NCBI RefSeq assembly: GCF_014284305.1 | Contig: NZ_JACOFW010000018.1 | Span: 40,892-104,891, forward strand | Source of the DNA: Affinundibacterium seohonense | Lineage (GTDB): Bacteria > Pseudomonadota > Gammaproteobacteria > Burkholderiales > Burkholderiaceae_D | Direction: 5' to 3' | DNA: 64,000 bases | Shown here: piece after piece, positions 1-9,606 of the stretch | Numbering within the stretch: the stretch's first letter is position 1 | How the letters are laid out: each line of letters begins with the position of its first letter | Notes under the pieces: generated by a model | Databases searched by the model: none | Seen by the model: the letters and a program-made list of their open reading frames with translations, nothing else | What the model was told of the DNA's origin: nothing | Position numbers and translations under genes: made by a program

Positions 1-2
1 CA

Positions 3-782
3 GATGATCGTTACGCGTTGCGGGCTGTGAAATTGTATTCCGATGGAGCATTGGGAAGCCGCGGCGCAGCTTTGTTAGCGCCATACAGTGATGCGCCTCA
101 CACCAAAGGACTTTTGTTTGTGCAAGATAAACAGATGCAAAGTATGGTGCAAAAGGCTGCTGCGAAGGGATATCAGGTGAATGTCCATGCTATTGGCGAT
201 GCCGGCAATCGACAGGTGATTGATGCTTTAGCCTCAATCCCAAAGCAACATGACGCGAAAATTTTGCGCCATCGAATTGAACATGCACAGGTATTGGAAC
301 TAAGCGATATTCCGCGCGTGGCTAAGGCAAATATTATTCCATCGATGCAGCCGACACATGCAACATCAGATATGAATATGGCTGAAGACAGAGTTGGTAA
401 AGACAGAATTAAAGGTGCCTATGCATGGCGGAGTTTCTTGAAGCAAGGATCGAAGATTCCTTGTGGTTCGGATTTTCCTATTGAAAATCCGAATCCATTT
501 TGGGGCATCTACTCAGCAGTAACGCGCCAGGATCATCAGCAGATGCCTGTCAAAGGCTGGTATCCAGAACAAGCAATGACGGTGCAGGAAGCATTTCGAT
601 GCTTCACTTTAGATGCGGCTTACGCCGGACACCAAGAGAAAATTGTCGGTAGTTTGGAAAAGGGGAAGTGGGCTGATTTTATCGTGATTGATCAAGATAT
701 CTTTACCATCCCAAGTAAAGATATCTACAAAACAGTGGTTCTGCAGACCTGGCAGGCCGGTAAGCAAGTTTATACGAAGTAA
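3..782 (+). CDS. YtcJ-like amidohydrolase, C-terminal part (5' truncated by window edge)
   Basis: The reading frame is open from the left edge of the window, so the true start lies outside it. About 260 residues are visible. They carry the amidohydrolase family 3 (YtcJ-type) signatures SDGALGSRGAAL, HAIGDAGN, RHRIEHAQ and SDFPIENPNPFWG, which include metal-binding histidines and the catalytic aspartate of the metal-dependent hydrolase barrel. The substrate of this family is generally unknown; N-substituted amides or formyl groups are typical guesses. A hairpin terminator follows the stop codon. The family call is firm, the substrate is not known. Confidence 0.88.
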   Translation, partial: DDRYALRAVKLYSDGALGSRGAALLAPYSDAPHTKGLLFVQDKQMQSMVQKAAAKGYQVNVHAIGDAGNRQVIDALASIPKQHDAKILRHRIEHAQVLELSDIPRVAKANIIPSMQPTHATSDMNMAEDRVGKDRIKGAYAWRSFLKQGSKIPCGSDFPIENPNPFWGIYSAVTRQDHQQMPVKGWYPEQAMTVQEAFRCFTLDAAYAGHQEKIVGSLEKGKWADFIVIDQDIFTIPSKDIYKTVVLQTWQAGKQVYTK

Positions 783-811
783 CCAAAGCGGATACTTTGT
801 TTTGGAAAGTA

Positions 812-847
812 AAAAGCACTTCGGAAAAAATTCTGAAGTGCTTTTCT
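812..847. terminator. Bidirectional intrinsic terminator between convergent genes
   Basis: An 11-bp perfect stem, AAAAGCACTTC paired with GAAGTGCTTTT, surrounds a 12-nt loop. It is flanked by A-runs and T-runs, so it can end transcription of the amidohydrolase gene on the plus strand and of the ABC exporter gene arriving on the minus strand. Confidence 0.8.
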
Positions 848-903
848 ATGTATCGAGCTAATACAAATGAACCGATTTTAATCAGGTCCAAACGAACAAA
901 AAA

Positions 904-2727
904 TCAGACTTGATGGAACTGTAGAGAGGCGAGATGCGCATAGACGCCACCATGTGCGATCAATTCAGCGTGGTTGCCAGTCTCCACGATGCGACCATGT
1001 TCCAGTACAATAATTTTATCGGCACGTTTCACGGTCGCTAAGCGATGGGCGATGATCAATGTCGTTCGTCCTTGCATTGCTGATTCTAATGCTTGTTGAA
1101 CCAAACGCTCAGATTCCGCATCCAAGGCGCTCGTTGCCTCATCCAATAGCATCAGACGTGGATTTTTCAAGATAGCTCGAGCGATCGCTATTCTCTGTTT
1201 CTGTCCACCGGATAAGCGTACACCTCGTTCACCTAAAAAAGCTTGATAGCCTTCAGGTAGTCGTTCAATAAATTCATGTGCTGCTGCTAGCTTGGCAGCT
1301 TGAATGACTTCTTCGTCACTGGCGTCAACGCGTCCATAGCGTATATTTTCCAATGCGTTCGCTGAAAAAATCACCGTATCTTGCGGCACGATACCGATGG
1401 TGTCGCGCAAGGTATGTAAATCTAAGTCTTTGATATTCACGCCATCAATACAGACATGACCTTGCTGCGGATCATAAAAGCGCAATAGAAGTTGAAACAG
1501 CGTAGTCTTGCCTGCACCCGACGCGCCCACTAAAGCAATGGTCTCGCCAGCTTTAATCGATAACTCAATGTTGGAAAGTGCCGCAGCATCAGGTCGTGAA
1601 GGATAATGAAATACGACTTGGTGGAAGTCGACGGTCGCGCCATGCGTATCTTGTCCCTGTAATGAGGGGGGCATAGCAAGTGGCAGTGCTGGATTCGTGA
1701 TGGATGATTGCACTGACATTAATTCTAATAGCCGTTCGGTCGCTCCCGCTGCTCGTTGTGCTTCGCCCATCACTTCAGATAAAGCACCAATAGCGCCAGC
1801 GACTATCGAGGCATATAAGATGAATTGCCCCAATTTGCCACCGCTCATTTCTCCTTGCATCACCGAATGTGCGCCTAGCCATAAGACGAACACAATGGCG
1901 CCGAAGATCAATAAAATGGCGATCATGGTCAACAGCGATCTGGCACGAATACGCCGCATGGCGGTGCTAAAAGCGTGTTCGACCGAAGCAGAAAAGCGTT
2001 TGGCCTCAATATATTCATGGGTATAGGCCTGCACCGTTGGCATGGCATTTAAGATTTCACCAGCAACGGCGGAGGCATCGGCGATACGATCTTGTGAATC
2101 ACGTGATAACTGCCGCACGCGTCGGCCAAACATGATGATCGGTAAGATGACCAAGACCAACATGACTATGATGATAGAAGACAGCATGGGACTAGTGACA
2201 AATAACATCACTAAGCCGCCGGCAAATAACAATAAATTCCGTAAAGCCAAACTGATGCTGGTGCCAACCACCGCTTGAATAAGTGTCGTATCCGTGGTTA
2301 AGCGAGATAATACCTCACCTGTTTGTGTGGTTTCAAAAAACTCAGGGCTTTGCGTGACCACGTGGGCATACACCGCATTACGAATGTCGGCAGTCACGCG
2401 TTCACCTATCCACGACACCATATAAAAGCGCGCCGCAGTAGCGATGCCTAAAATGACTGCGACACCGAATAAGGCCAAAAAGGTCAGATTCACATGGTCG
2501 ATACCTTGCGTGCCACCTTCGCCAATTTTGCTAAAACCCATGTCTATCATCTGACGGAAGGCATAGGGAATCGTGAGTGTCGCACCTGCTGCAATCACCA
2601 AGGCAATCGCAGCGAGGATGAATTGACGGCGGTAAGGTCGAAGAAAAGGTAGTAGGCCACTGAGGGTTGCAATGCTACTGCGGTTTTTGCTTGGGTCGGC
2701 GCTTGAGCTTGATGAAGTGTTTGACAT
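904..2727 (-). CDS. MsbA-like ABC exporter half-transporter (fused permease and ATPase)
   Basis: This 607-residue protein joins an N-terminal six-helix ABC exporter membrane domain (about residues 25-320) to a nucleotide-binding domain (about 350-600). The ATPase part shows Walker A GASGAGKTT, signature LSGGQKQRIAIARA, Walker B LMLLDEATSALDAE and the H-loop IIAHRLATV. Proteins of this type export lipids or drugs as homodimers. The open frame extends upstream to 2808, but the ATG at 2727 (MSNTSSSSSADPSK) is preferred because a cytoplasmic Ser-rich leader is usual and because it leaves room for the divergent lipoprotein gene. It stands alone rather than next to lpxK, so a dedicated lipid A role is uncertain. 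Confidence 0.9.
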   Translation of the reverse strand: MSNTSSSSSADPSKNRSSIATLSGLLPFLRPYRRQFILAAIALVIAAGATLTIPYAFRQMIDMGFSKIGEGGTQGIDHVNLTFLALFGVAVILGIATAARFYMVSWIGERVTADIRNAVYAHVVTQSPEFFETTQTGEVLSRLTTDTTLIQAVVGTSISLALRNLLLFAGGLVMLFVTSPMLSSIIIVMLVLVILPIIMFGRRVRQLSRDSQDRIADASAVAGEILNAMPTVQAYTHEYIEAKRFSASVEHAFSTAMRRIRARSLLTMIAILLIFGAIVFVLWLGAHSVMQGEMSGGKLGQFILYASIVAGAIGALSEVMGEAQRAAGATERLLELMSVQSSITNPALPLAMPPSLQGQDTHGATVDFHQVVFHYPSRPDAAALSNIELSIKAGETIALVGASGAGKTTLFQLLLRFYDPQQGHVCIDGVNIKDLDLHTLRDTIGIVPQDTVIFSANALENIRYGRVDASDEEVIQAAKLAAAHEFIERLPEGYQAFLGERGVRLSGGQKQRIAIARAILKNPRLMLLDEATSALDAESERLVQQALESAMQGRTTLIIAHRLATVKRADKIIVLEHGRIVETGNHAELIAHGGVYAHLASLQFHQV

Positions 2728-2900
2728 GGTCGCTACTGTAAATGAGATGGGGTATATTGTGGCAGCTTTTTGTGAGGCACGTAGAACAGACGATTTACAA
2801 TAGTTCACATTCTTGTCAACACGAGTGCCGCTCAGTCGTTATTGGTTTTACTTCATCTACGTTTAACTACATCATGTCGATATTACCCCTTCCTTTTTAT

Positions 2901-4280
2901 ATGAGAAATTTTCTTATCATTTGTATCCTTGCGATCGGCTTGAGTGGATGTCAGTCAACGATGCGGCAAATTAAAGATTGTAAGCAAGGTGATTGGAGTG
3001 TGATCGGCAATAAAGATGGTGCCAAAGGTTTGCCCGCTAATTTTGAAGAGCGACGTTCATTTTGTGCTGGTGTTGACGGAGACAAAATTAAAGCAGAATC
3101 GGCAGGTTTTTACCAAACCGGATGGGCTAGCGGTAATACGCAATTCTGGCAAAAACTAGGCGAAGCGGATGGGCGTTTTCCAAGACCAGCTAGTTATTAT
3201 CAAACGCAAACGCGGTCTGAAAGCGTGATCGACAATAAAACCCCGCTCAATTCGACCGCCTATGACCTAGGCTGGCGACAAGGTAACGCCGATTATTGGA
3301 GTGCGATAGGCGATCAGGATGGTGTTGCCGGCTTGGCGGCGTCGATAGAGACTCAGAGAGCGGCAAATGCAGCAGACATCCCGTTTAATGCGATTGCTTT
3401 TCAAACGGGTTGGCAGCGAGGTAATCAAGCTTATTGGACACGTCTAGGCTACGAAGACGCGCGTCAAGGTGTGTCCGACAAGATGCTGCAGCAGCATGTA
3501 AAGTCCGCCAAGGAGCGTCAGGTCTTAGTTCGTAATGATGCTTATCAGATCGCCTGGGACACCGAAATTGTTGAGTATTGGAAACGTACTGCGTGGGACG
3601 ATGCGACCAATGGCTGGGATCGATATATGCGTCGAGTGGATGCAAAAAAGCGTGATTTGAAATTTGTCGAAGAAGCGTATCAGGCGATGTGGGAAAATCG
3701 TTTACAAGCGTATTGGCGCGATGCGGGCAAAGATGACGGCTTTGGTAGGCCACAAAGAATCGAAGAGCGTATTGCCAATGCACGTAAAGACAAAGTATTT
3801 GTCATCGAGCAGAGCAAAGATATTTACTTGCAAGCTTGGCATGCTGAAAACATGCGTTATTGCAGTCCCGAAAACGCGTTTGGTTTTGGCCGTCAATCAG
3901 CGTATTTTGAACTGAGTGTTTGTCACTTGACAGTGCAAGCGAGGGTAAAGCATGCCTATGATAATGGACAAAAATATGAAATAACTTGGCGTGAAAAAGA
4001 GCGAGTAGAGCGAGATATCCGCTATGCAATTGACCGTCGCAGCGACGCGGATTATCGAATCCGTCAATTAGATAAAGATTCTCGCAAGGATCAGGACATT
4101 ATCAAAAATAGTAAAGATCAGAACGCGGTAAAAGAAGCGAGCGATCGCGAAAAACGTCGCGATCAGCAAATGCATGACATTCGTCGCACTATTCGTGATC
4201 TCAATCGTAGTTTGGATGATTTAGACGCCTGGCGCTTACGTCATGAAGAGCGTATGGAGCAACTGCAACGAAGTATTTAA
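2901..4280 (+). CDS. Lipoprotein with tandem DUF2799-like repeats
   Basis: The start at 2901 gives a signal sequence MRNFLIICILAIGLSGC with a lipobox LSGC at residue 17; an in-frame ATG at 2874 is an alternative. The predicted product is 459 residues. The body contains about seven copies of a degenerate module of roughly 50-60 residues with the pattern (Y/F)W-x(3)-G-x-x-D(G/A)-x(3)-(G/R), for example DYWSAIGDQDGVAGL and AYWTRLGYEDARQGV. This resembles the DUF2799 family, whose members normally have one copy. The last 100 residues are highly charged and probably form a coiled coil. The protein likely sits on the periplasmic face of a membrane; its function is unknown. It is divergent from the ABC exporter. 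Confidence 0.8.
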   Translation: MRNFLIICILAIGLSGCQSTMRQIKDCKQGDWSVIGNKDGAKGLPANFEERRSFCAGVDGDKIKAESAGFYQTGWASGNTQFWQKLGEADGRFPRPASYYQTQTRSESVIDNKTPLNSTAYDLGWRQGNADYWSAIGDQDGVAGLAASIETQRAANAADIPFNAIAFQTGWQRGNQAYWTRLGYEDARQGVSDKMLQQHVKSAKERQVLVRNDAYQIAWDTEIVEYWKRTAWDDATNGWDRYMRRVDAKKRDLKFVEEAYQAMWENRLQAYWRDAGKDDGFGRPQRIEERIANARKDKVFVIEQSKDIYLQAWHAENMRYCSPENAFGFGRQSAYFELSVCHLTVQARVKHAYDNGQKYEITWREKERVERDIRYAIDRRSDADYRIRQLDKDSRKDQDIIKNSKDQNAVKEASDREKRRDQQMHDIRRTIRDLNRSLDDLDAWRLRHEERMEQLQRSI

Positions 4281-4427
4281 TCGAAGAGACCTTTACTTAA
4301 TCTACTACGCGGCCGAATGTTGAATTTCCGGTGCTCGTTTTTCTCTAGCACAGGTCTGCTCCTCAATTCAAACTTCGATCGCTCGCTACGGTTGTGCAGA
4401 GGTCTCGCGAAGTGAATACCGTTAAGT

Positions 4428-4461
4428 AAAAAAGGACGCGAGTTATTTGCGTCCTTTTTTA
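4428..4461. terminator. Bidirectional intrinsic terminator
   Basis: A perfect 12-bp stem, AAAAAAGGACGC paired with GCGTCCTTTTTT, has a 9-nt loop and is flanked by A and T runs. It separates the convergent lipoprotein and S9 peptidase genes and can serve both strands. The stretch between 4281 and 4427 holds no gene that I can see. Confidence 0.85.
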
Positions 4462-4476
4462 CTCTAGTTTGGAAAA

Positions 4477-7197
4477 TTACTTTGCCCTACCTAAGTGCTG
4501 CAAGAAAAAGCTTTCATATTTTTTGTGCCAGGCTTTTGGCTTGACGGCACCACCCATACCGTGCTCGCCATCTGGATCAAGGAATAAATCCACTAGACTT
4601 TCTTTGCCGTTTTCCAATAAAGCACGATAGACATTGACAGTATCTTGATACAGGACATTCGGGTCTTGCATGCCATGGACCAGCATCAATGGCTTTTTAA
4701 GGCCAGCAGTCAGCGGCAACAGTGAGTAGCGGCGTAAGTTTGGCTTGCTACGATCCACTTTGCCGATCGTGCGGCCGCTATACCAGCTGTTATAGTTTTC
4801 CCATTCGGTCGGACCTGCACCTGCGATACCTGCAGCGAAGACATCTGGACTGGTGTACATCGTATATTGCGTTTGAAATCCGCCAAAACTCCAACCGTTT
4901 AATCCTATACGTTTACCATCGACACCCAGTTTCTTTTGCATGTATTTGGCAAGGTCTTCGAGATCCTCGGTTTGCGGTTTACCAACCTGTTCCCAATTGG
5001 CGTCGCTGAATTTTCGTCCATAATTTGAGTGTCCGCGTGGGTCTACCGCAACTGTCACGTAACCATGTTTCGCAGCCATATACATGCCAAATAAATAGGC
5101 AGTTGGTTGGAAGCTATCGGTCTCGATGATGTGACGATCACCTAGTGGACCGCCATAGGTGTAGACGATAGCAGGGCGATTATCGCTACTGCTCCAGTTT
5201 TGCGGTTTGAAAACATAGGCTTCTATCGTATCGCCGTGACGATTGCGAAAATTGAAGCGTTCAGCTTGTAGTAAATGGATAGCATTCCATTGCGGGTCAT
5301 GGCTATCTGTCAGCGTTTTGACGGCAGTTTTATTACTCGTTAAATCGAATAACTTTAATTCTGGACGGCTAGACCATTGTCCTGCCATTGAGGCTAGTCG
5401 TTGACCATTTTCGGCGACTTCCGTGGCACGATGGAAATCGCCAGCCTGACCTACTGCGGTCATTTCACCAGTTACTAGCTTGACTTTGAACACATTCATC
5501 GCGGCGAAGTCATCCTTATTGGCGAGTACGAACATGTCTTGACTATCAGCGGTAAAACCGAGGATACGATGGGCTTCAAAATTTCCTTTTAGTATCGGTG
5601 TCGCACTAGCATTATTCGTCTGAATCACATAGGGTTGGCGGTAGCCGAGTTCATCGAGAACAGCGATTAACTGCTTGCCGTCAGGGGTGAACTGCGGTGA
5701 CACGACATCAACCACTTCATGACCGACATTGCCACGGCGTTCAAGCACGATTTTTGGTTTGCTATTGTCATTCGTCGTGCCCAGATAAATACGCAGCAAT
5801 TCTTTTTCTCGCTCCCATGTTGAGAAACTATATTGGCTGCCATCTTTCGAGAAAGCGACTTTACTCATTTCAAACCACACATCGCCACCTTCGTTCGTAA
5901 AAACAGGGGTGGGTCGACGCATTGATTCGTCAGTGACTTTACGTATATAAAGGGCGGTCGCAGGGACTGTCCGTTTGTCATCTGAGACTTCACGGTTGAC
6001 CTTCTTTGCAGTTGCGAATCGCTCGTTGTAATTCATGATCTCCACCTGGCGACCGGGCGGGGTTTTACCTGGTTCGCCGACAGTCGCACTAGCACTGATG
6101 GCCATCCATTGTTTGTCTTCGCTTAGGATTGTGCTATTGAGACTGTATTTTTTTTCTACGTCGTCTGCATGAATCAATTCGGGATTGAGTTGACGTAACT
6201 TACCATGGCTAAAACTTGCCGCATAAATACGCTTATCATCCATGTACAAATAGCCGCTATCGTCTGCGGTATATGCAAGGATACGTTCCACTTTATCAGT
6301 TTTAGTCAGTCTCTCGATATGCCCGGTTTTGGCTTGCAAACGGAATAGATCACCACGGTATTGGAAGATTAATTCTTGTGCTGCATTTGCCCAAATGAGG
6401 TTTTCTACACCAGGATAGAGGTCGGTGTTTTTGAGCTTTTCTTTGGCGAGTTTCTTTTTGAGTTCATCGCGCAGCTCCCATAGTTCTTTATCGACGTCAC
6501 TCTTTTTTGCGTTGTCGAGTTGCGCGGACTTGTTGTCAGCCTTATTGTCGGTCTTGTTGTTGGCTTGATCGTCGGACTGATTGTCAGTCTTAGCATCGTT
6601 GCCGTTGGCTTTGCTGACTTTGGTCGCTGCGACGGCGGCTTTTTCTTTCGCTGCTTCTGCATCTTTTTCTGATTTCTTTACCGCATCGCGGGTTTTCTTC
6701 TCAGCTAGTTCTCGCTTGATGTCTTCAATTGCCGCACGTTCCCACTGCAATAAATCCACTTTTTCACCACGTAAGTAGGCCGCCTGTGCTTCGGCTTTGG
6801 CTTGACGCTCATTCAGTTCTTTTTCTTTTTGTAGTAGTTTCTTTTCGAAGCGATCCCAATCTTCAGGAGCATCATAGGTTTTCATCAGCGTTGGTGATGT
6901 GATGCGTGTTGTTTGACCACTCTCGGTATCATGAAGATACAGGTCATTGCCTTCTTCTCCATAGGGATTCCAAGCATAAGCAAGGAAGCGTGCATCTTCA
7001 CTAAACTTTAATTGACTAGCGGCTTTACCCGCATAAGATTTACTGCGATAAAGTTGTTCCAGTGTGAGTTCCGAGGCTCTAATTTTTTGGATTTTAACGT
7101 CATTGGATTTGCTGTCGGCATGTGCCAACGGACTACTTAGACAGCTCAAACTTGTATATATCAAGCTAATACTGAGGGCGATGGCCTTCTTTTTCAT
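4477..7197 (-). CDS. Secreted S9 family prolyl oligopeptidase-type peptidase
   Basis: The 906-residue product begins with a signal peptide (MKKKAIALSISLIYTSL, cleavage near SPLAHA-DS). A WD/propeller-like region is followed by a C-terminal alpha/beta hydrolase domain. The catalytic triad is visible: Ser770 in GWSFGG, Asp845 in HGMQDPN and His879 in DGEHGMG. These are the marks of dipeptidyl-peptidase IV / acylaminoacyl peptidases that trim peptides in the periplasm. Unusually, about residues 115-245 form a charged, low-complexity insertion rich in Lys, Asp and Asn, with repeated NKTDN/NKADN units, between the first propeller blades. A good ribosome binding site (AGGGAG) precedes the ATG. Confidence 0.9.
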   Translation of the reverse strand: MKKKAIALSISLIYTSLSCLSSPLAHADSKSNDVKIQKIRASELTLEQLYRSKSYAGKAASQLKFSEDARFLAYAWNPYGEEGNDLYLHDTESGQTTRITSPTLMKTYDAPEDWDRFEKKLLQKEKELNERQAKAEAQAAYLRGEKVDLLQWERAAIEDIKRELAEKKTRDAVKKSEKDAEAAKEKAAVAATKVSKANGNDAKTDNQSDDQANNKTDNKADNKSAQLDNAKKSDVDKELWELRDELKKKLAKEKLKNTDLYPGVENLIWANAAQELIFQYRGDLFRLQAKTGHIERLTKTDKVERILAYTADDSGYLYMDDKRIYAASFSHGKLRQLNPELIHADDVEKKYSLNSTILSEDKQWMAISASATVGEPGKTPPGRQVEIMNYNERFATAKKVNREVSDDKRTVPATALYIRKVTDESMRRPTPVFTNEGGDVWFEMSKVAFSKDGSQYSFSTWEREKELLRIYLGTTNDNSKPKIVLERRGNVGHEVVDVVSPQFTPDGKQLIAVLDELGYRQPYVIQTNNASATPILKGNFEAHRILGFTADSQDMFVLANKDDFAAMNVFKVKLVTGEMTAVGQAGDFHRATEVAENGQRLASMAGQWSSRPELKLFDLTSNKTAVKTLTDSHDPQWNAIHLLQAERFNFRNRHGDTIEAYVFKPQNWSSSDNRPAIVYTYGGPLGDRHIIETDSFQPTAYLFGMYMAAKHGYVTVAVDPRGHSNYGRKFSDANWEQVGKPQTEDLEDLAKYMQKKLGVDGKRIGLNGWSFGGFQTQYTMYTSPDVFAAGIAGAGPTEWENYNSWYSGRTIGKVDRSKPNLRRYSLLPLTAGLKKPLMLVHGMQDPNVLYQDTVNVYRALLENGKESLVDLFLDPDGEHGMGGAVKPKAWHKKYESFFLQHLGRAK

Positions 7198-7467
7198 ATT
7201 GACTCCCTTGAGGTGTTCATTTGTTATTTTGTGAAATGTACTTTAATAGCGTATTTCAACTATTTGCCAGTATATTTTTAAGTGTGGATAGACTGGCTTT
7301 TGAAGTGAAAGTTCATACATTTCTTCGTGATGGTGATTGTTGTTTCATTTCACCAGACAGATTTGCTAGAAGAGTGCTGCTTTGTACAGTAGAATTTTGC
7401 TTTCGTTTCGCGATTGCCTTGTTCTAACGCTTTAGCGATTTCCTTTTTTAATCTACAGAAAGTTTTT

Positions 7468-8409
7468 ATGCCAGGTGCTAGCCTTTTAACCCTACTCGAC
7501 GATATTGCGACAGTTTTGGATGACGTAGCTTTGATGACTAAAGTCGCAGCCAAAAAAACGGCAGGTGTGTTAGGCGACGATTTGGCTTTGAATGCTGAAC
7601 AAGTTAGTGGTGTACGGGCTGAACGTGAATTGCCCGTGGTGTGGGCTGTGGCGAAAGGATCCTTGATGAATAAAGTGATTCTTGTGCCATTAGCTTTATT
7701 GTTGAGTGCTATTGCGCCATGGGCGATCATGCCATTGTTGATGGTTGGTGGAGCCTATTTGTGCTTTGAAGGATTTGAAAAATTAGCCCATAAGTTTTTG
7801 CATAATGAAGCCGAGGATGAAGCGCATCACCGGGAATTAGTTGAAGCGATTTCGCATGAAGACGTCGATATGGTGCAGTTTGAAAAGGATAAGATCAAAG
7901 GAGCGATACGTACAGATTTCGTGCTCAGTGGTGAGATCATCATTATTACTTTAGGTACCGTGGCGGAATCGTTGTTTGCTACGCGTGTCGCTGTTCTGGT
8001 TGGTGTTAGTTTGATTATGACGGTGGGTGTTTACGGTTTTGTTGCCTTGATTGTGAAACTGGATGATATGGGATTTTATCTGCAGAGAAATCAGGAGCAA
8101 TCTTGGTTGAGAAATATGCAGCGACGCTTGGGTGACGGCTTAGTGGCGTTCGCGCCGCGTTTAATGAAGGCATTAACCGTGATCGGCACCGCAGCGATGT
8201 TCTTGGTTGGTGGTGGGATTTTGTCTCACGGTATTCATGCCGTCAGCGAGTTTTCAAATCAGCTTGCGCATAGTGTGAGTGCAATGGCTTGGATTGGTGG
8301 CGTTTTGCAATTTGTTATCCCTAGTTTGATTGATGCCGCGTTTGGTATTCTCGCTGGCGCGTTGGTGTTGTTAGGTGTGACTGGCTTTCAAAAAGTCCTT
8401 AAGAAGTAG
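7468..8409 (+). CDS. DUF808 / YedI-family inner membrane protein
   Basis: The start at 7468 yields MPGASLLTLLDDIATVLDDVA, the usual N-terminus of the DUF808 (YedI) family, and a 313-residue product close to the family's usual length of about 300. Several hydrophobic helices follow, including APWAIMPLLMVGGAYLCFEG and a Gly-rich C-terminal pair. The conserved soluble segment KLAHKFLH...EDEAHH is also present. The molecular function of the family is not established. The gene is single, divergent from the S9 peptidase, and followed by a terminator. Confidence 0.9.
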   Translation: MPGASLLTLLDDIATVLDDVALMTKVAAKKTAGVLGDDLALNAEQVSGVRAERELPVVWAVAKGSLMNKVILVPLALLLSAIAPWAIMPLLMVGGAYLCFEGFEKLAHKFLHNEAEDEAHHRELVEAISHEDVDMVQFEKDKIKGAIRTDFVLSGEIIIITLGTVAESLFATRVAVLVGVSLIMTVGVYGFVALIVKLDDMGFYLQRNQEQSWLRNMQRRLGDGLVAFAPRLMKALTVIGTAAMFLVGGGILSHGIHAVSEFSNQLAHSVSAMAWIGGVLQFVIPSLIDAAFGILAGALVLLGVTGFQKVLKK

Positions 8410-8432
8410 GCTTTAACATTATTTAGTTTGGT

Positions 8433-8466
8433 AAAGGCGAAGGGTGCGGGCATCTTTCGCCTTTTT
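8433..8466 (+). terminator. Intrinsic terminator after the DUF808 gene
   Basis: The 9-bp stem AAAGGCGAA paired with TTCGCCTTT, with a 14-nt loop, runs into a T-run. The following 175 bases up to the next gene are AT-rich and show no gene. Confidence 0.75.
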
Positions 8467-8643
8467 CATTGTTAAAAACGGGTATGTCATAACAAGTTAT
8501 TCGTACTTCGTCGCTTTCCGTTTTTCGTACTTCATTCTTATCTTTATATTGTGCAGGTATGACAGTTTTTCATAAAAACGAGTATGAATATGAGATTGAG
8601 AATTCAGTTAATTGAAGACACAAAGTTTTAAGAGAGGTTAGCA

Positions 8644-9606
8644 ATGATAAGTATAGAAGTTGATCGGGTTGAGAAAACATATAGCACCGTACAGGCGGTA
8701 CAAGCGCTCAGTTTTAAGGTCGAGGCTGGAACTATTTTTGCTTTGTTAGGGCCAAATGGTGCGGGTAAATCGTCCTTGATTCGGATGTTGGTTGGCTTGA
8801 CGATGGCCGATGCGGGAGAAATCCGAATTTTTGAAAATGGCGAAAGGATAGGCAAAATTCCGGAAACGAGTTTTGCTTACCTACCGGAAGATCGTGGTTT
8901 ATACCCTGATAAAACGGTCACCGACAATCTCACTTACATTGGTAAATTGCGTGGCTTAAGTCAAACGCAAATCAGTGAGCAGCTTGCGATCTGGCTGCCG
9001 CGTTTTGATCTGATGGATAAAGTTAAAGATAATCTGAGCAAGTTATCCAAGGGCAATCAGCAAAAAGTGCAATTGATTAGTTGCTTGATACATCGGCCGC
9101 AATTATTGATTTTGGATGAGCCGTTTTCAGGATTGGATCCGATTAATCAAGAGCATGTGTTGAGCATACTGAATGAGCTCAAGCAAAGCGGCACCACTAT
9201 CATCCTGAGTGCACATCAAATGGCATTGGTCGAGCGTCTGGCCGATGGCATGCTACTACTGAACAAAGGCCAACAAGTTGCGCTTGGTAGTTTGTCAGAA
9301 GTGATCGCGCAATTAAGCCCGGAAAAGTATTACCAACTGAATTTTGCACAAGCGATCGCGGGCGACGCGATTGCCGCCTGTGCCGCTGTGAAAACAGTCG
9401 AGATTACGAGCTCCACGCAATTCATTGTGCAAATGCATGAAGGCGCCAGCGTCAATCAGCTCCTGCAACAGGTGATGGCGCTTGGTGAATTGTTAGATTT
9501 TGGTCGAATTCAAGCCAACCTTCACGAACTATATTTAACCGCGGTGCAAGCACATAATGCGCAGCATCCTTTGCAGGGGCTCAGTAACAAAGGAGACCTG
9601 ACATGA
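8644..9606 (+). CDS. ABC-2 type transporter ATP-binding subunit (NatA-like)
   Basis: This 320-residue protein has a complete ABC ATPase domain in its first 220 residues: Walker A GPNGAGKSS, signature LSKGNQQKVQL (with the SKGNQQK variant typical of NatA-type ATPases) and Walker B LLILDEPFSGLDP. The remaining 100 residues form the C-terminal extension common in this subfamily. It should energise the permease encoded next, with which it overlaps by 4 bases (ATGA), so the two are translationally coupled. NatAB systems are linked to sodium or drug efflux; the substrate here cannot be read from sequence. A ribosome binding site (AGAGAGG) lies 8 bases upstream. Confidence 0.9.
   Translation: MISIEVDRVEKTYSTVQAVQALSFKVEAGTIFALLGPNGAGKSSLIRMLVGLTMADAGEIRIFENGERIGKIPETSFAYLPEDRGLYPDKTVTDNLTYIGKLRGLSQTQISEQLAIWLPRFDLMDKVKDNLSKLSKGNQQKVQLISCLIHRPQLLILDEPFSGLDPINQEHVLSILNELKQSGTTIILSAHQMALVERLADGMLLLNKGQQVALGSLSEVIAQLSPEKYYQLNFAQAIAGDAIAACAAVKTVEITSSTQFIVQMHEGASVNQLLQQVMALGELLDFGRIQANLHELYLTAVQAHNAQHPLQGLSNKGDLT

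Noticed and set aside
7221..7427. 68-codon frame between the S9 peptidase and DUF808 genes
   Set aside because: It lies in the divergent promoter gap, lacks a ribosome binding site and resembles no protein family.
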